Source: a virus
Virus record (IMG/VR): IMGVR_UViG_3300046000_005999
Span: 1 to 23,626 of that record
Length of the DNA stretch: 23,626 nucleotides
Strand: one strand, 5' to 3'
In this document: positions 1-7,197 of the stretch, piece after piece
Position numbering within the stretch: the stretch's first letter is position 1
How the letters are laid out: each line of letters starts with the position of its first letter
Translations under genes and position numbers: made by a program
Notes under the pieces: generated by a model
Database searches by the model: none
What the model was told of the DNA's origin: nothing
Seen by the model: the letters and a program-made list of their open reading frames with translations, nothing else

Positions 1-509
1 GATGCGTTGTCAAAGGTGCCATTTATGACAACATCCGCACCCACACTCCCCTCCGCATCCAGCACCAACCCTACAGGCTGATCCACTGTGCCTTGCGTCG
101 TGCCTGCGCTGTCTAAGAAGTTAGCCGCTTGGAGGCCGTTCAAGACGCCTACGCCGGGGAGGTACACATGGGCAGATGTTCCATACCGAGCAAGCAGCGC
201 CAAAGCAGTGCGCTCTGCACCGCTGCCAATCTCATTCGGGCTTGCTGTTACCTTTGCCGTACCCGATACACTCAAGACGTTAAAGCAGTACACACCGCTG
301 ACGTTCAAACCGATAGAGTCGCCTTGCTGCAATAGCAGGTCGCCCGTAGTCGCGGGAAATGGCCCGAAACTTAGATAACACGGTGCAGTCGCAGCGAACA
401 CCACGAACCTAGCAATGCCACCGTCGCCACTGTCAGGCAGTGGTGATTGAACGCTAGTCCCGGTGGATGTGACTGTTACCCCGGTTGTGAGCGGTGTAAC
501 GACTGGCAT
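1..509 (-). CDS. virion structural protein, partial (runs off window)
   Basis: The frame is open from an ATG at 509 to the left edge, about 169 residues, with no stop. The ATG shares one base with the TAA of the gene upstream (TAATG), which supports this start. Residues about 10-90 resemble the 96-residue neighbour: both have a GTS...LP.S stretch, a GDS motif and a final V.ASP or VQVSP strand, so the two are tandem paralogs. After this domain the sequence continues with a Gly/Ala/Val-rich part that ends in an 'NGTFDNA' segment at the window edge, a pattern seen in beta-sandwich virion proteins. I infer a head or tail decoration or fibre protein; the exact role is unknown. Confidence 0.7.
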   Translation of the reverse strand, partial: MPVVTPLTTGVTVTSTGTSVQSPLPDSGDGGIARFVVFAATAPCYLSFGPFPATTGDLLLQQGDSIGLNVSGVYCFNVLSVSGTAKVTASPNEIGSGAERTALALLARYGTSAHVYLPGVGVLNGLQAANFLDSAGTTQGTVDQPVGLVLDAEGSVGADVVINGTFDNA

Positions 510-799
510 TACAGACCATCCACGGGGCTGACTTGCACTACACCCGCCGCAGCTACTTGGATCGCAGCAATGTGCGTGTTTCCATTGGTTGCCACGACTA
601 CAGAGTCGCCGGGTATCAGCATCATGTCAGTCGTCACAGCAGTTTGCGCACCAGTTCCAATGCGAACATAAGCTGCAACGGTCACTGCGATGCGGATATA
701 CAGCGCCACCGCACCCGATGACGAAGTTGGCAACGTAGCGCCTGCCGATGTGCCAGATGTGGTGATGCTAATGCCGGTTTTCAGAATAGTCAGAGCCAT
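509..799 (-). CDS. small virion-associated beta-rich protein
   Basis: A 96-residue protein made almost wholly of alternating Thr/Val/Ala strands with no charged cluster, as in small phage decoration or fibre-base proteins. A good ribosome site (AAGGA, seven bases before the ATG) fixes the start at 799. It contains a GDSVVVATNG turn near residue 70 and ends in VSPVDGL. The next gene, running off the window, repeats the same domain, pointing to a duplication. A copy of the motif CCTTTACC lies about 34 bases upstream. No enzymatic motif is visible. The role as a virion component is inferred from position in the late operon and composition. Confidence 0.65.
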   Translation of the reverse strand: MALTILKTGISITTSGTSAGATLPTSSSGAVALYIRIAVTVAAYVRIGTGAQTAVTTDMMLIPGDSVVVATNGNTHIAAIQVAAAGVVQVSPVDGL

Positions 800-832
800 T
801 TCAATCCTTCAAGTTGGGTTATTGTCAGTTTA

Positions 833-840
833 GGTAAAGG
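833..840 (-). promoter_or_regulatory. CCTTTACC motif, copy A
   Basis: CCTTTACC on the minus strand in the 42-base gap before the 96-residue gene, about 34 bases from its ATG. It is one of four copies in the window, all minus strand. Its function is unknown; a phage-specific promoter or activator site is possible. Confidence 0.4.
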
Positions 841-841
841 G

Positions 842-1285
842 CTACATGAGTAGCAGCATCTCTACATCGTCCTCGTCCTGCATCTCAAGCGCCAAGGCCA
901 TGATCTGCATCACACGCTCAAAGTCTTGCTGCGCTATCAGTTGCGGCAGGTTGACCGGCATCTGGTAGCGATCCACCAAAGCGCCTAGAAGGTCAATATC
1001 TACCGTGTCAGCAGGCAATACACCTTCGACCTTGAATACGCGCTCCCGCAGCCGTTTACGCGCCCTGCGTGACGTTCTTTGCGCCTGTTCAATCGCTTGC
1101 TCTGCGATCTGTTCAGCATCAATGAAAGCGTCGGCCTGCTGTGCGGTATCGAACACAAGGATTTGCTTCTTGCGCTTGACGTACCACTTGCGACTAAGTT
1201 CGACCTCTGCTGTGTAGCTTGGTGTATCTACAACCGGAGGCTCTACCGCCTGAACATCCAGCAGTGACCGGAGTAAGAGCAGCAC
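842..1285 (-). CDS. late-operon protein of unknown function, 147 aa
   Basis: The frame starts with GTG at 1285, preceded by GAGGG about nine bases upstream, which supports this rare start. The protein has a basic middle (RRARKRLRER near residues 75-84), a long helix rich in Ala/Glu/Gln before it (about 45-75), and an acidic C-terminus (EDDVEMLLLM). A PP-rich linker follows a leucine-rich N-terminus of about 12 residues that is too short for a clear membrane span. It follows the 38-residue gene by three bases. I do not recognise the family; helical virion, scaffold-like or connector roles are all possible. Confidence 0.6.
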   Translation of the reverse strand: MLLLLRSLLDVQAVEPPVVDTPSYTAEVELSRKWYVKRKKQILVFDTAQQADAFIDAEQIAEQAIEQAQRTSRRARKRLRERVFKVEGVLPADTVDIDLLGALVDRYQMPVNLPQLIAQQDFERVMQIMALALEMQDEDDVEMLLLM

Positions 1286-1288
1286 AGA

Positions 1289-1405
1289 TTAGCCCTCAGA
1301 TACCGGGCAGACGTGGTGCTTCACCGTGCCGTCCTTCTCTGTGACGTGCGCCTCGGTGTTGGTGTCTACAGGTTGATTGCACAGTGGGCAGATTGGGAAA
1401 TCCAT
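1289..1405 (-). CDS. 38-aa putative zinc-binding microprotein
   Basis: A 38-residue frame fits exactly between the 410-residue gene (stop at 1409) and the 147-residue gene (start at 1285), leaving three to four bases each side. It reads CPLC near residues 6-9 and HHVC near residues 30-33, a plausible Cys2-His-Cys zinc site that would fold this tiny protein. The ribosome site is weak (GGCGG), so it may depend on read-through of ribosomes from the gene before. Such tiny zinc knuckles occur among phage late genes, but no partner can be named here. Confidence 0.6.
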   Translation of the reverse strand: MDFPICPLCNQPVDTNTEAHVTEKDGTVKHHVCPVSEG

Positions 1406-1408
1406 GAT

Positions 1409-2641
1409 TTATGCCGCCAGAACGATAGAGCCAAGGGAGAAGCGTGTTTGCAAAGTCGCGCCGTTGGTGAAGCCGAATCGCGCATACCGCCAACTAGGAC
1501 GATGCACAATCTCCGCGTACTGGCCTCCACCCGTGACCGCTGCTGTCGAGACAGATTTGGCCCTGCGCCAGTTGGTGTTATCCCGCGAGACTTCTAGCCA
1601 TAGCGTTCCCGACTGATCCGATTCAGCAGATCCGCGCAGTTCTTTAACGTAGGTAGCAGCGTTCGCCATTGCGGTGGCTGTGGCGGTCACGGTCAAATCG
1701 CGTGATGTGCCGGTGAATGTTGCCGCGCCAGCTAAGACCACCGCACTATCGTCGTACCAGATTGCAGCACCAGCGACAAAGCCTGCACGGACGACCGCTG
1801 CTGCGAGTGTGGCAGTGACAGAGCCAGAGACAGGTTGAGTGCCGCTGATCTGTGCGCCGGGGATCGGCTCAGTCGCATAGGTGCCGGGGATCATCGTCCA
1901 GACCTGTGTTCCACTTGTCCACGCGGTTGCACGGATGCGGAAATACTTCAAGGCATTAACCGACAGTTCCCAAGCGTAGGCCGGAGCAGCAGCTAGAACA
2001 CCTGTGACCGTTTCGATGGTATTGGCATTCGAGCGAATTGCCTGCACTGCAAACCAATTGCCGTCTACGCCATTGGTTGAATTCAGCGAGCCCTCAAAAG
2101 TACAGTTTGCCCCGGCGAAAGTTCCAGTACAGTGAATCATCAAGTTACTGAATCGCTCGGCATTGCAAGGGACGGTGCTGGTTGCGCTGGTGACGTTGCC
2201 AACGGTTGCCGCGTAGCTGGCTGGCTTGCTTGCAACTTTCAAACGCCCTTCCTCGTCCATGTTGAGGATATTCAAGTCGCCATCAGCAACCGCTGTGCTG
2301 TCTGAATCTCTCCGCTTGGCAAGCATCACCTGACCCACCGCGCCATCAACGAATGGCGAGTTATGGGCTTGGATTGACCCCGCAATGGTTGTCAGCAAGG
2401 TTTGCAACAGCACCAGCGTAGCATCTGCCGCCGCTCCTGCTGGCAGTGGCAGTGCGGCTGCGCTTACTGGCTGCGTGGCTTGGTAGAACGTGCCAGAAAC
2501 GGGCAAAGCACCGCTAACGGGAGAACTTACACCATCGCCTCCGAGGTCGAGCTTTACGACTTGGTACTTGACCCCGCCAACATCATCAGCGGCTACAACG
2601 TCACCGCCAGCACCGGGGTTTAGTGTGGTGTTATCACTCAT
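1409..2641 (-). CDS. virion structural (fibre-like) protein, 410 aa
   Basis: The protein opens with a Gly/Asp-rich head (TTLNPGAGGDVVAADDVGG) and then a GVKYQVVKLDLG strand, a layout I know from phage structural proteins encoded next to portal or capsid genes. The rest is rich in Thr, Ala, Val and Ser, with repeated QPVSG segments near residues 57 and 270 and a C-terminal part that looks like a beta-sandwich with Trp and Tyr. The ATG at 2641 abuts the portal stop at 2642, so translation is probably coupled; GGGGCGC lies upstream. No enzyme motif is seen. Head fibre, decoration or tail-tip component are the likely roles. Confidence 0.7.
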   Translation of the reverse strand: MSDNTTLNPGAGGDVVAADDVGGVKYQVVKLDLGGDGVSSPVSGALPVSGTFYQATQPVSAAALPLPAGAAADATLVLLQTLLTTIAGSIQAHNSPFVDGAVGQVMLAKRRDSDSTAVADGDLNILNMDEEGRLKVASKPASYAATVGNVTSATSTVPCNAERFSNLMIHCTGTFAGANCTFEGSLNSTNGVDGNWFAVQAIRSNANTIETVTGVLAAAPAYAWELSVNALKYFRIRATAWTSGTQVWTMIPGTYATEPIPGAQISGTQPVSGSVTATLAAAVVRAGFVAGAAIWYDDSAVVLAGAATFTGTSRDLTVTATATAMANAATYVKELRGSAESDQSGTLWLEVSRDNTNWRRAKSVSTAAVTGGGQYAEIVHRPSWRYARFGFTNGATLQTRFSLGSIVLAA

Positions 2642-4966
2642 TTATTGCGCCCCTTGTACGCCGATGGCCTTGCCGTTTTGGTCACGGACAATCATCTTTG
2701 GCGCGTTCATGTTGTTAGCGAGTTGACCGATCATTTGCAGCGTTTGCATGTGCATTTCTGCCAATCTGTCCATTGGGTTAGCGTTGCCCATTGCAATCTC
2801 GCCCTCCATCTCATTCATCAGTTCGTCGCCTGACGCTTCCTTGCCGATAGCAGCAACGCGCAGTTTCACCCGTGCGTCAAGTTCGGCCTTCCACTTTTCA
2901 AACTCAAGCTGCTGCGTGGCAAGCTGCATATCCATTGCTGCCTTGTGCATCTCGCGCTCTGAATCGCGCTGATCGTTCGCGGCTTGCAGTTCCAGGCTGG
3001 CCTGAATCTCTTGCAGCTTGGCAGTGGCTTTCAACTGCTCCACTTCACGCGACATTTGCGTTTCAGCTTGGAATTTCTGAATGTCGGACTGCGCATCGGC
3101 TTGGTGCTTTTGTGCGTCGGCCTGAATCTTCATCTGCTCCAACTGGATCGGCAGCGGTGTCTGTGGTTGCTGTGGTGGCGCACGGCGTGGGTCTTGCAGG
3201 AAGTTCTGCACATCCTTAAACCCTGCGTTCTCGATGATCTTGCTGCCGGTGTGGTACAGGTGTTGCGAGGTTGCAAGACCTACCGCCATGCCCTCTTTCT
3301 GCAATTGCGCGATCATCATCAATTGCTGCGCCTTTTGTTGCGTGTCGCCAGTGCCAAGACCGACATTTATCGTCATGTCGTAGCTGTCGCGCCATTCATT
3401 TGGGTCGTACTCCACGAACTCATCACGCAAACGAAATGCCAGCTTCTCCATCTCGCCATCCGTCAACACCTTCAAGATGCCTTGGAAGATGGGCTTGACC
3501 AGCGTTTCAGCGACGATACGGGCAATCAGTTCCACGCGCTGCATTGCGGCTGACATATCCATTGCGCGGCCCGTTGCCGTGTTGTTCATGCTGTCCGGGT
3601 TCAATCCTTGGCTGGTGCGTGATACACCCGTCCGGTTTTCCCGCATCGACTGCACATACTCCAGCATGGGCATTGAAGCGCCAGCAGAGAAAGGAATTAC
3701 TTGCTCAGTAATCGCGTTAATGTCCCTCTGACGAATAACGCCACCCGCCCTGCTATCCAGTAAATCATCAATGTTCGCAAGTGGACTCCAATTGGCATCC
3801 GTCAGCACCTTAGTGCGCGGGTTGTTGGTCAAGTACAGATTGTTCAGCGTCTGGCGCAATAGCTCGGTGTGCAGCTTTTGCAAGTCAGACACAGCATCTG
3901 CCATGCTCATGCCATCCCATCGGTGCGCATTCAGGATGGGGCTAGATGTGGCGATTGGCACATGGCTGCAAACTTCTTGCGAAAGAATCTTGTCCTGCAA
4001 GCGGTAGATGCACAGACGCTCTGCAATGCCATCACCGTCCGCATCCGCTAGCACGTACTCAATGCGCAGCCAGCCGGTAGCCAGCGCATCATCATCTTCG
4101 TCTTGATCGTCGTAGCCAACAATGGATTGCTGGTCTAGCTGGTTGATGTTGGATAGGCGTGTAGATGGATTGCCGATCTGGTCACTACCGCGCAACTCAG
4201 CCGCGGTAACGTCTTTGAAGCCCATCATCTTCAATTCTGTCAGCGTGACACGCATCAATCGTGCGACATAAGGGCAGTCTTGCAGCAGTGGGCTTGTCCA
4301 ATCCCGATCAATCAGCAAATCCTCTGGGGCGAACGCTTCGACCTTCACAATCGTGCGCTTCTCCGTCTTTTTCATGCGGCCGTTGTAGCCCATGACAGGC
4401 TGACCTGTGTAGGGATCAATCTGCGGCTGGCCTTGTTCGTCCAATACCGGTGCGGGTGATGCTTGCTCAATCGAAGAATCTTCAGACTCTTGCAGCATCA
4501 TCGCCAACATTTCTTCGCTGGCGCCTTTGAATGGCACACTGCTAACGGTTTCGCTGGTTTCCTTGCGCCACATCACCGCGCAATTGCGGATAGTCAGCAT
4601 GTCTTTCAGTGCGGTGTAGAGGACTAGAAAGCCGTTGTTTTGCTTATAGAAAACGTAGTTACAGGTATCTGTTGCTTGTTCAGCGCCTTTAACGTCTTTT
4701 GCCGTATTAGGCTCAAACGACACCGCTTTGTCGGTGCTGGTGAAGGTCTTGAGCAGTGCTGGAAGAATCCACTCGACGGAATCAGATACGTCCGATGCGA
4801 CGATCTGCGATTCACCATCAACCTCATTCCCGTATGGCTGGCGATAGTATTCTCTAAGGGATTGCTCACGCTCAGAACCTAATTGCCCATGGATGTAGTG
4901 AGAGGCTGCATCTTCCCGGCGTTGCAGGATTTCCAGCAAATCCTCGTCATCCATCTTGTCAGACAT
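2642..4966 (-). CDS. portal protein, 774 aa
   Basis: Large P22-type portal, forming the dodecameric vertex through which DNA enters and leaves the head. It follows terminase directly. An acidic N-terminus (MSDKMDDEDLLEIL) leads into the portal core. The segment from about 390 to 490, with RQRDINAITEQVIPF, NRTGVSRTSQGLNPD and NNTATGRAMDMS, is characteristic of these portals. From about 590 to 720 comes a long Gln/Ala/Glu/Lys coiled coil after a PPQQPQTPLP linker, matching the C-terminal barrel of P22-like portals. AAAGGGG seven bases before the ATG fixes the start. A CCTTTACC copy lies 42 bases upstream. No scaffold or coat gene follows, which is unusual. Confidence 0.9.
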   Translation of the reverse strand: MSDKMDDEDLLEILQRREDAASHYIHGQLGSEREQSLREYYRQPYGNEVDGESQIVASDVSDSVEWILPALLKTFTSTDKAVSFEPNTAKDVKGAEQATDTCNYVFYKQNNGFLVLYTALKDMLTIRNCAVMWRKETSETVSSVPFKGASEEMLAMMLQESEDSSIEQASPAPVLDEQGQPQIDPYTGQPVMGYNGRMKKTEKRTIVKVEAFAPEDLLIDRDWTSPLLQDCPYVARLMRVTLTELKMMGFKDVTAAELRGSDQIGNPSTRLSNINQLDQQSIVGYDDQDEDDDALATGWLRIEYVLADADGDGIAERLCIYRLQDKILSQEVCSHVPIATSSPILNAHRWDGMSMADAVSDLQKLHTELLRQTLNNLYLTNNPRTKVLTDANWSPLANIDDLLDSRAGGVIRQRDINAITEQVIPFSAGASMPMLEYVQSMRENRTGVSRTSQGLNPDSMNNTATGRAMDMSAAMQRVELIARIVAETLVKPIFQGILKVLTDGEMEKLAFRLRDEFVEYDPNEWRDSYDMTINVGLGTGDTQQKAQQLMMIAQLQKEGMAVGLATSQHLYHTGSKIIENAGFKDVQNFLQDPRRAPPQQPQTPLPIQLEQMKIQADAQKHQADAQSDIQKFQAETQMSREVEQLKATAKLQEIQASLELQAANDQRDSEREMHKAAMDMQLATQQLEFEKWKAELDARVKLRVAAIGKEASGDELMNEMEGEIAMGNANPMDRLAEMHMQTLQMIGQLANNMNAPKMIVRDQNGKAIGVQGAQ

Positions 4967-5007
4967 TCATACCCCTTTGCGTTTAGCTTGTTGGCATTAT
5001 CAAAAGT

Positions 5008-5015
5008 GGTAAAGG
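5008..5015 (-). promoter_or_regulatory. CCTTTACC motif, copy B
   Basis: CCTTTACC on the minus strand in the 49-base gap between terminase large subunit and portal, 42 bases before the portal ATG. It lies directly after the terminase stop. TGATAAT follows eight to nine bases further down and could act as a -10-like element. Confidence 0.4.
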
Positions 5016-6287
5016 CTAGGCGAGGTAGGTCTTGCGGTAGGCAATAGGCTTCACACTGCCTGAACTGTTGCCCAGCGCATCAGCAACGATTGCCGCATAT
5101 CGGAAAGCGTCGGCCCCGTGACTAAATTCGTCGTGCAATGCTGAACCAGCTTCATTCGTCTGACGGTTGATATGCCGCCTGTAACGCTTCAAGCACTCAA
5201 TAAGGCGCTTGGCCTTGGTCTTGTCGAAGTAGACGCGGCTGAAGGTCATACGTGCTGCCTTGATACCTTCCTCAATGCCCATGTTTGGAGTCTGCTCAAC
5301 AGCGCAGCCCAAAGCCTCTAGGATTTCCTGCGCACTCTTGCCGGTCTTGTAATCCTTGTGAAACCCATCGTGCGGCAGGTAATGCACACCCCAATTGAGA
5401 TTCATGTTCTTCAATTGCAGCGCGTAATCAGCCAAGGTTCTATGCGAATCCTCGATGTAATCCACGATGCGCAACTCACTGGCTGACCGTTGTACAAGGA
5501 TGATAGACATTGAATCGTTCCATCCCAAGTCCCATACAGCGTGTGTTTTCAGCATCAGATCATTTGGCACATCACGGATTCTGCTTTCACGCTCTGCCGT
5601 TGCCACCTCATCAAAGTAGATAGCACCAGTTACCGCGGGAAGGCACTCACCCTCCCACACGTTGCGATATTCCTCCGCTTTCATGGTCTTTTCAGCGTGA
5701 CTACGTTCTTCTTTCAGCACCTCGGGAAAGTAGGGGTTGTCCTGCCAGTTCATCAGCACGGACACGCAATCAGGCGGTGGATTGACCACAAACATTTGAT
5801 GCGTTGGGTCTGATTCAAGCTCAGGGTTGTACGTCACCCAAATCTCTGAGCCTTCCTTGCGAATCGTTGGCACTAGCGTTTTCCATGACTTCGCACTGAT
5901 AGCCTGGGCTTCTTCGCACCAACAAATGTCAACCCCCTCGAACGACTTCAAGGCTGTAGCTGTAACGTCTGACAAGCCGCTGAAGTAGATGCATGACCCA
6001 TTAGGGCCGCGAATCTCAGTGTTCAAGACGGTGAACAGCGCACCCATGCCCATAGCCTCAATCTGATCGCTTAGAAGCTGGTGAACTGATTGCTGAATTG
6101 ATTTCTGCACTTCACGGGTGCAAAGTACGCGGGTTTGTTGTTTAGCGCATAGGAACAGGATGGCACGGGCAAAGCTCCACGACTTACCCGACCCACGCCC
6201 TCCCCTTGCAACCTTGTAGCGCGAAGGCTTGAAAAGAAACTGTAGCGCCTTGGGAAACGCTAAATCCTTCTTAATCAAACTTGACAT
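5016..6287 (-). CDS. terL: terminase large subunit
   Basis: ATP-driven packaging motor and nuclease that cuts concatemers and pumps DNA into the head through the portal. Walker A is GGRGSGKS at residues 29-36, Walker B is ICWCEE at about 121-126, and the coupling motif VTYNPE lies at 151-156. The RNase H-like nuclease starts with VWDLGWND (Asp near 253) and ends with HDEFSHGADAFRYA near residue 390. Length, 423 residues, fits the PBSX-type Terminase_3 family. It overlaps the small subunit gene by 17 bases, a common arrangement for coupled terminase genes. All key residues are present, so it should be functional. Confidence 0.95.
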   Translation of the reverse strand: MSSLIKKDLAFPKALQFLFKPSRYKVARGGRGSGKSWSFARAILFLCAKQQTRVLCTREVQKSIQQSVHQLLSDQIEAMGMGALFTVLNTEIRGPNGSCIYFSGLSDVTATALKSFEGVDICWCEEAQAISAKSWKTLVPTIRKEGSEIWVTYNPELESDPTHQMFVVNPPPDCVSVLMNWQDNPYFPEVLKEERSHAEKTMKAEEYRNVWEGECLPAVTGAIYFDEVATAERESRIRDVPNDLMLKTHAVWDLGWNDSMSIILVQRSASELRIVDYIEDSHRTLADYALQLKNMNLNWGVHYLPHDGFHKDYKTGKSAQEILEALGCAVEQTPNMGIEEGIKAARMTFSRVYFDKTKAKRLIECLKRYRRHINRQTNEAGSALHDEFSHGADAFRYAAIVADALGNSSGSVKPIAYRKTYLA

Positions 6288-6543
6288 TGAACTGAATGTT
6301 TAGCGCATCACCATCAGCGCCCGTTACCTGCAACGGCAAGACCTTACCCACCAGCCCAAGGAAGGCCGCAGCGGTCTTAGGATCGTTTGCACGGCGCTCT
6401 AGGTACTCTGCCCCTCCCGCATTGCTTAACGCGGTCAGGATCATGTCCTTGATGGCTCCGGTGGATTTGTTTGGTACACCCTTGCGGCTGCCACCTGTTA
6501 AGTTCTTTTGTTTGCCACTTTTCGGCAGTTTGTCGGTAATCAT
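6271..6543 (-). CDS. terS: putative terminase small subunit
   Basis: A 90-residue protein immediately upstream of and overlapping terL. It begins with a basic, Gly-rich segment (GGSRKGVPNKSTGAIKD, residues 17-33), a pattern found in short phage proteins encoded before terminase large subunits. This leads to a helix ending in ALSNAGGAEYLERRAND, and then a hydrophobic C-terminus. The small subunit normally recognises the packaging site and delivers DNA to the large subunit; that role here rests mainly on position. GGAA five bases before the ATG fits initiation at 6543. The repeat-rich region just upstream would be the natural recognition site. Confidence 0.7.
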   Translation of the reverse strand: MITDKLPKSGKQKNLTGGSRKGVPNKSTGAIKDMILTALSNAGGAEYLERRANDPKTAAAFLGLVGKVLPLQVTGADGDALNIQFNVKFD

Positions 6544-6586
6544 GCGAGTTCCAATGGGATTGTTCGATGCTTAAAGTTTAGGCATT

Positions 6587-6594
6587 GGTAAAGG
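6587..6594 (-). promoter_or_regulatory. CCTTTACC motif, copy C
   Basis: CCTTTACC on the minus strand, about 44 bases before the terS ATG. The flanking bases extend the match with copy D to the 11-mer ATTGGTAAAGG on the plus strand. Confidence 0.4.
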
Positions 6595-6607
6595 ATTGTT
6601 TTTAGAC

Positions 6608-6706
6608 ATAGGACACCCCCGAGTCTCCTGAAACCATCAATTGGATGATCTAGCTTAGAGACTACCAGCCAACCATTGAGGTCTACTGCGCACCGAAGTG
6701 TCCTAT
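6608..6706. repeat. 9-bp inverted repeat with nested stems
   Basis: ATAGGACAC at 6608-6616 is perfectly complementary to GTGTCCTAT at 6698-6706. Inside, AGTCTC (6621-6626) pairs with GAGACT (6657-6662), closing a loop that itself holds CATC/GATG. The nested layout resembles a multi-branched RNA or a protein-binding packaging site. It does not fit a tRNA because no T-loop sequence is present. Confidence 0.55.
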
Positions 6707-6806
6707 TCAAACTATCGAGCGCCCTGTTAAGTGGGCCAATCTACCTGTCAGTATGAGTTGCTCGTTTTGTCAGTCGCTAGGAAACGCTGAGGCGCCGGGG
6801 GTGTCA

Positions 6807-6859
6807 GTGAAGCGCCATCACTTTATGGGTGCCACCGTGACATGGTGCATTAGCTTCAC
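6807..6859. repeat. 7-bp inverted repeat with inner stem
   Basis: GTGAAGC at 6807-6813 pairs with GCTTCAC at 6853-6859. Within the loop, TGCCACC and GGTGCA can pair with one bulged base. ACGCTGA flanks the block as direct repeats at 6784 and 6875. Confidence 0.45.
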
Positions 6860-6880
6860 CGATTACGCGCCCTGACGCTG

Positions 6881-6957
6881 AAAAGCAAAAGGCCTAGGTC
6901 TAATGCTCTCCGTGGTCACAACACGTCCCTTGCGGGCAAGAACATCAGGCCTAGGCC
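6881..6957 (-). terminator. likely terminator of the replication operon
   Basis: On the minus strand GGCCTAGG (from 6957) pairs with CCTAGGCC (ending 6891), followed by TTTTGCTTTT. The 51-base loop contains a smaller CTTG/CAAG hairpin. It lies just after the stop at 6967, where the replication operon ends. Both arms are also self-complementary around CCTAGG. Confidence 0.45.
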
Positions 6958-6986
6958 ATCTGTATTTTATCTTGTGTTGTGACCAC
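6912..6986. repeat. 13-bp perfect inverted repeat
   Basis: GTGGTCACAACAC at 6912-6924 and its exact reverse complement at 6974-6986, separated by 49 bases. The right arm encodes the last residues of the 75-residue protein. The arms interlock with the CCTAGG-containing stem, so the two foldings exclude each other. Confidence 0.6.
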
Positions 6987-7194
6987 TCGATGTGCCAATT
7001 TTCAATATTGGTAAAGGCTCACCACGCATAAGACTAGCTAACCCATCTTGAAGCTCTCGCCCTTGCTTGTAACTCCTGCATGGCCTTCCATCCTTTATGA
7101 CAAGCCCGTCAGTTATGTGGTCGAAGTATTTATGCCCATGCTTGTCTATGTACCCTTGAGCATCGGAATATTTCTCACCATGTACAACAATCAT
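6967..7194 (-). CDS. hypothetical protein, 75 aa
   Basis: Last gene of the minus-strand replication operon. It starts three bases after the stop of the winged-helix gene and is rich in Gly, Asp, Lys and His, with YIDKHGHKYFDHITDGLV near residues 15-32. No known motif is recognised. Its final codons lie inside a 13-bp inverted repeat, and a CCTTTACC copy lies within its C-terminal part, so gene end and regulatory sequence overlap here. Coding nature is supported by tight packing with its neighbour. Confidence 0.6.
   Translation of the reverse strand: MIVVHGEKYSDAQGYIDKHGHKYFDHITDGLVIKDGRPCRSYKQGRELQDGLASLMRGEPLPILKIGTSSGHNTR
7010..7017 (-). promoter_or_regulatory. CCTTTACC motif, copy D
   Basis: CCTTTACC on the minus strand inside the 3' part of the 75-residue gene, about 470 bases before terS. 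Transcription from here would run through the whole structured region into terminase. Confidence 0.35.
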
Positions 7195-7197
7195 TTG

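Larger units (their letters stand above)
6544..6966. other. repeat-rich non-coding region upstream of terminase
   Basis: About 420 bases without a convincing gene on either strand. It holds a 9-bp inverted repeat around an 81-base insert, a second structured block at 6807-6859, a likely terminator, a 13-bp inverted repeat reaching into the preceding gene, and three direct copies of TGTCAGT at 6746, 6768 and 6802. Its place directly before the small terminase fits a cos or pac site, or a structured leader of the late transcript. No tRNA was found. Confidence 0.5.

Noticed and set aside
2402-3553. Long plus-strand open frames opposite the portal and fibre genes
   Set aside because: They lie in the shadow of well-supported minus-strand genes, lack ribosome sites and have no coherent protein features.
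6654-6664. Group I intron core element (TAGAGACTACC)
   Set aside because: The short match has no partner strand or interrupted gene, so the resemblance is not enough.
6544-6966. tRNA gene in the region before terminase
   Set aside because: The 9-bp stem looked like an acceptor arm, but there is no T-loop or anticodon arm of the right form.
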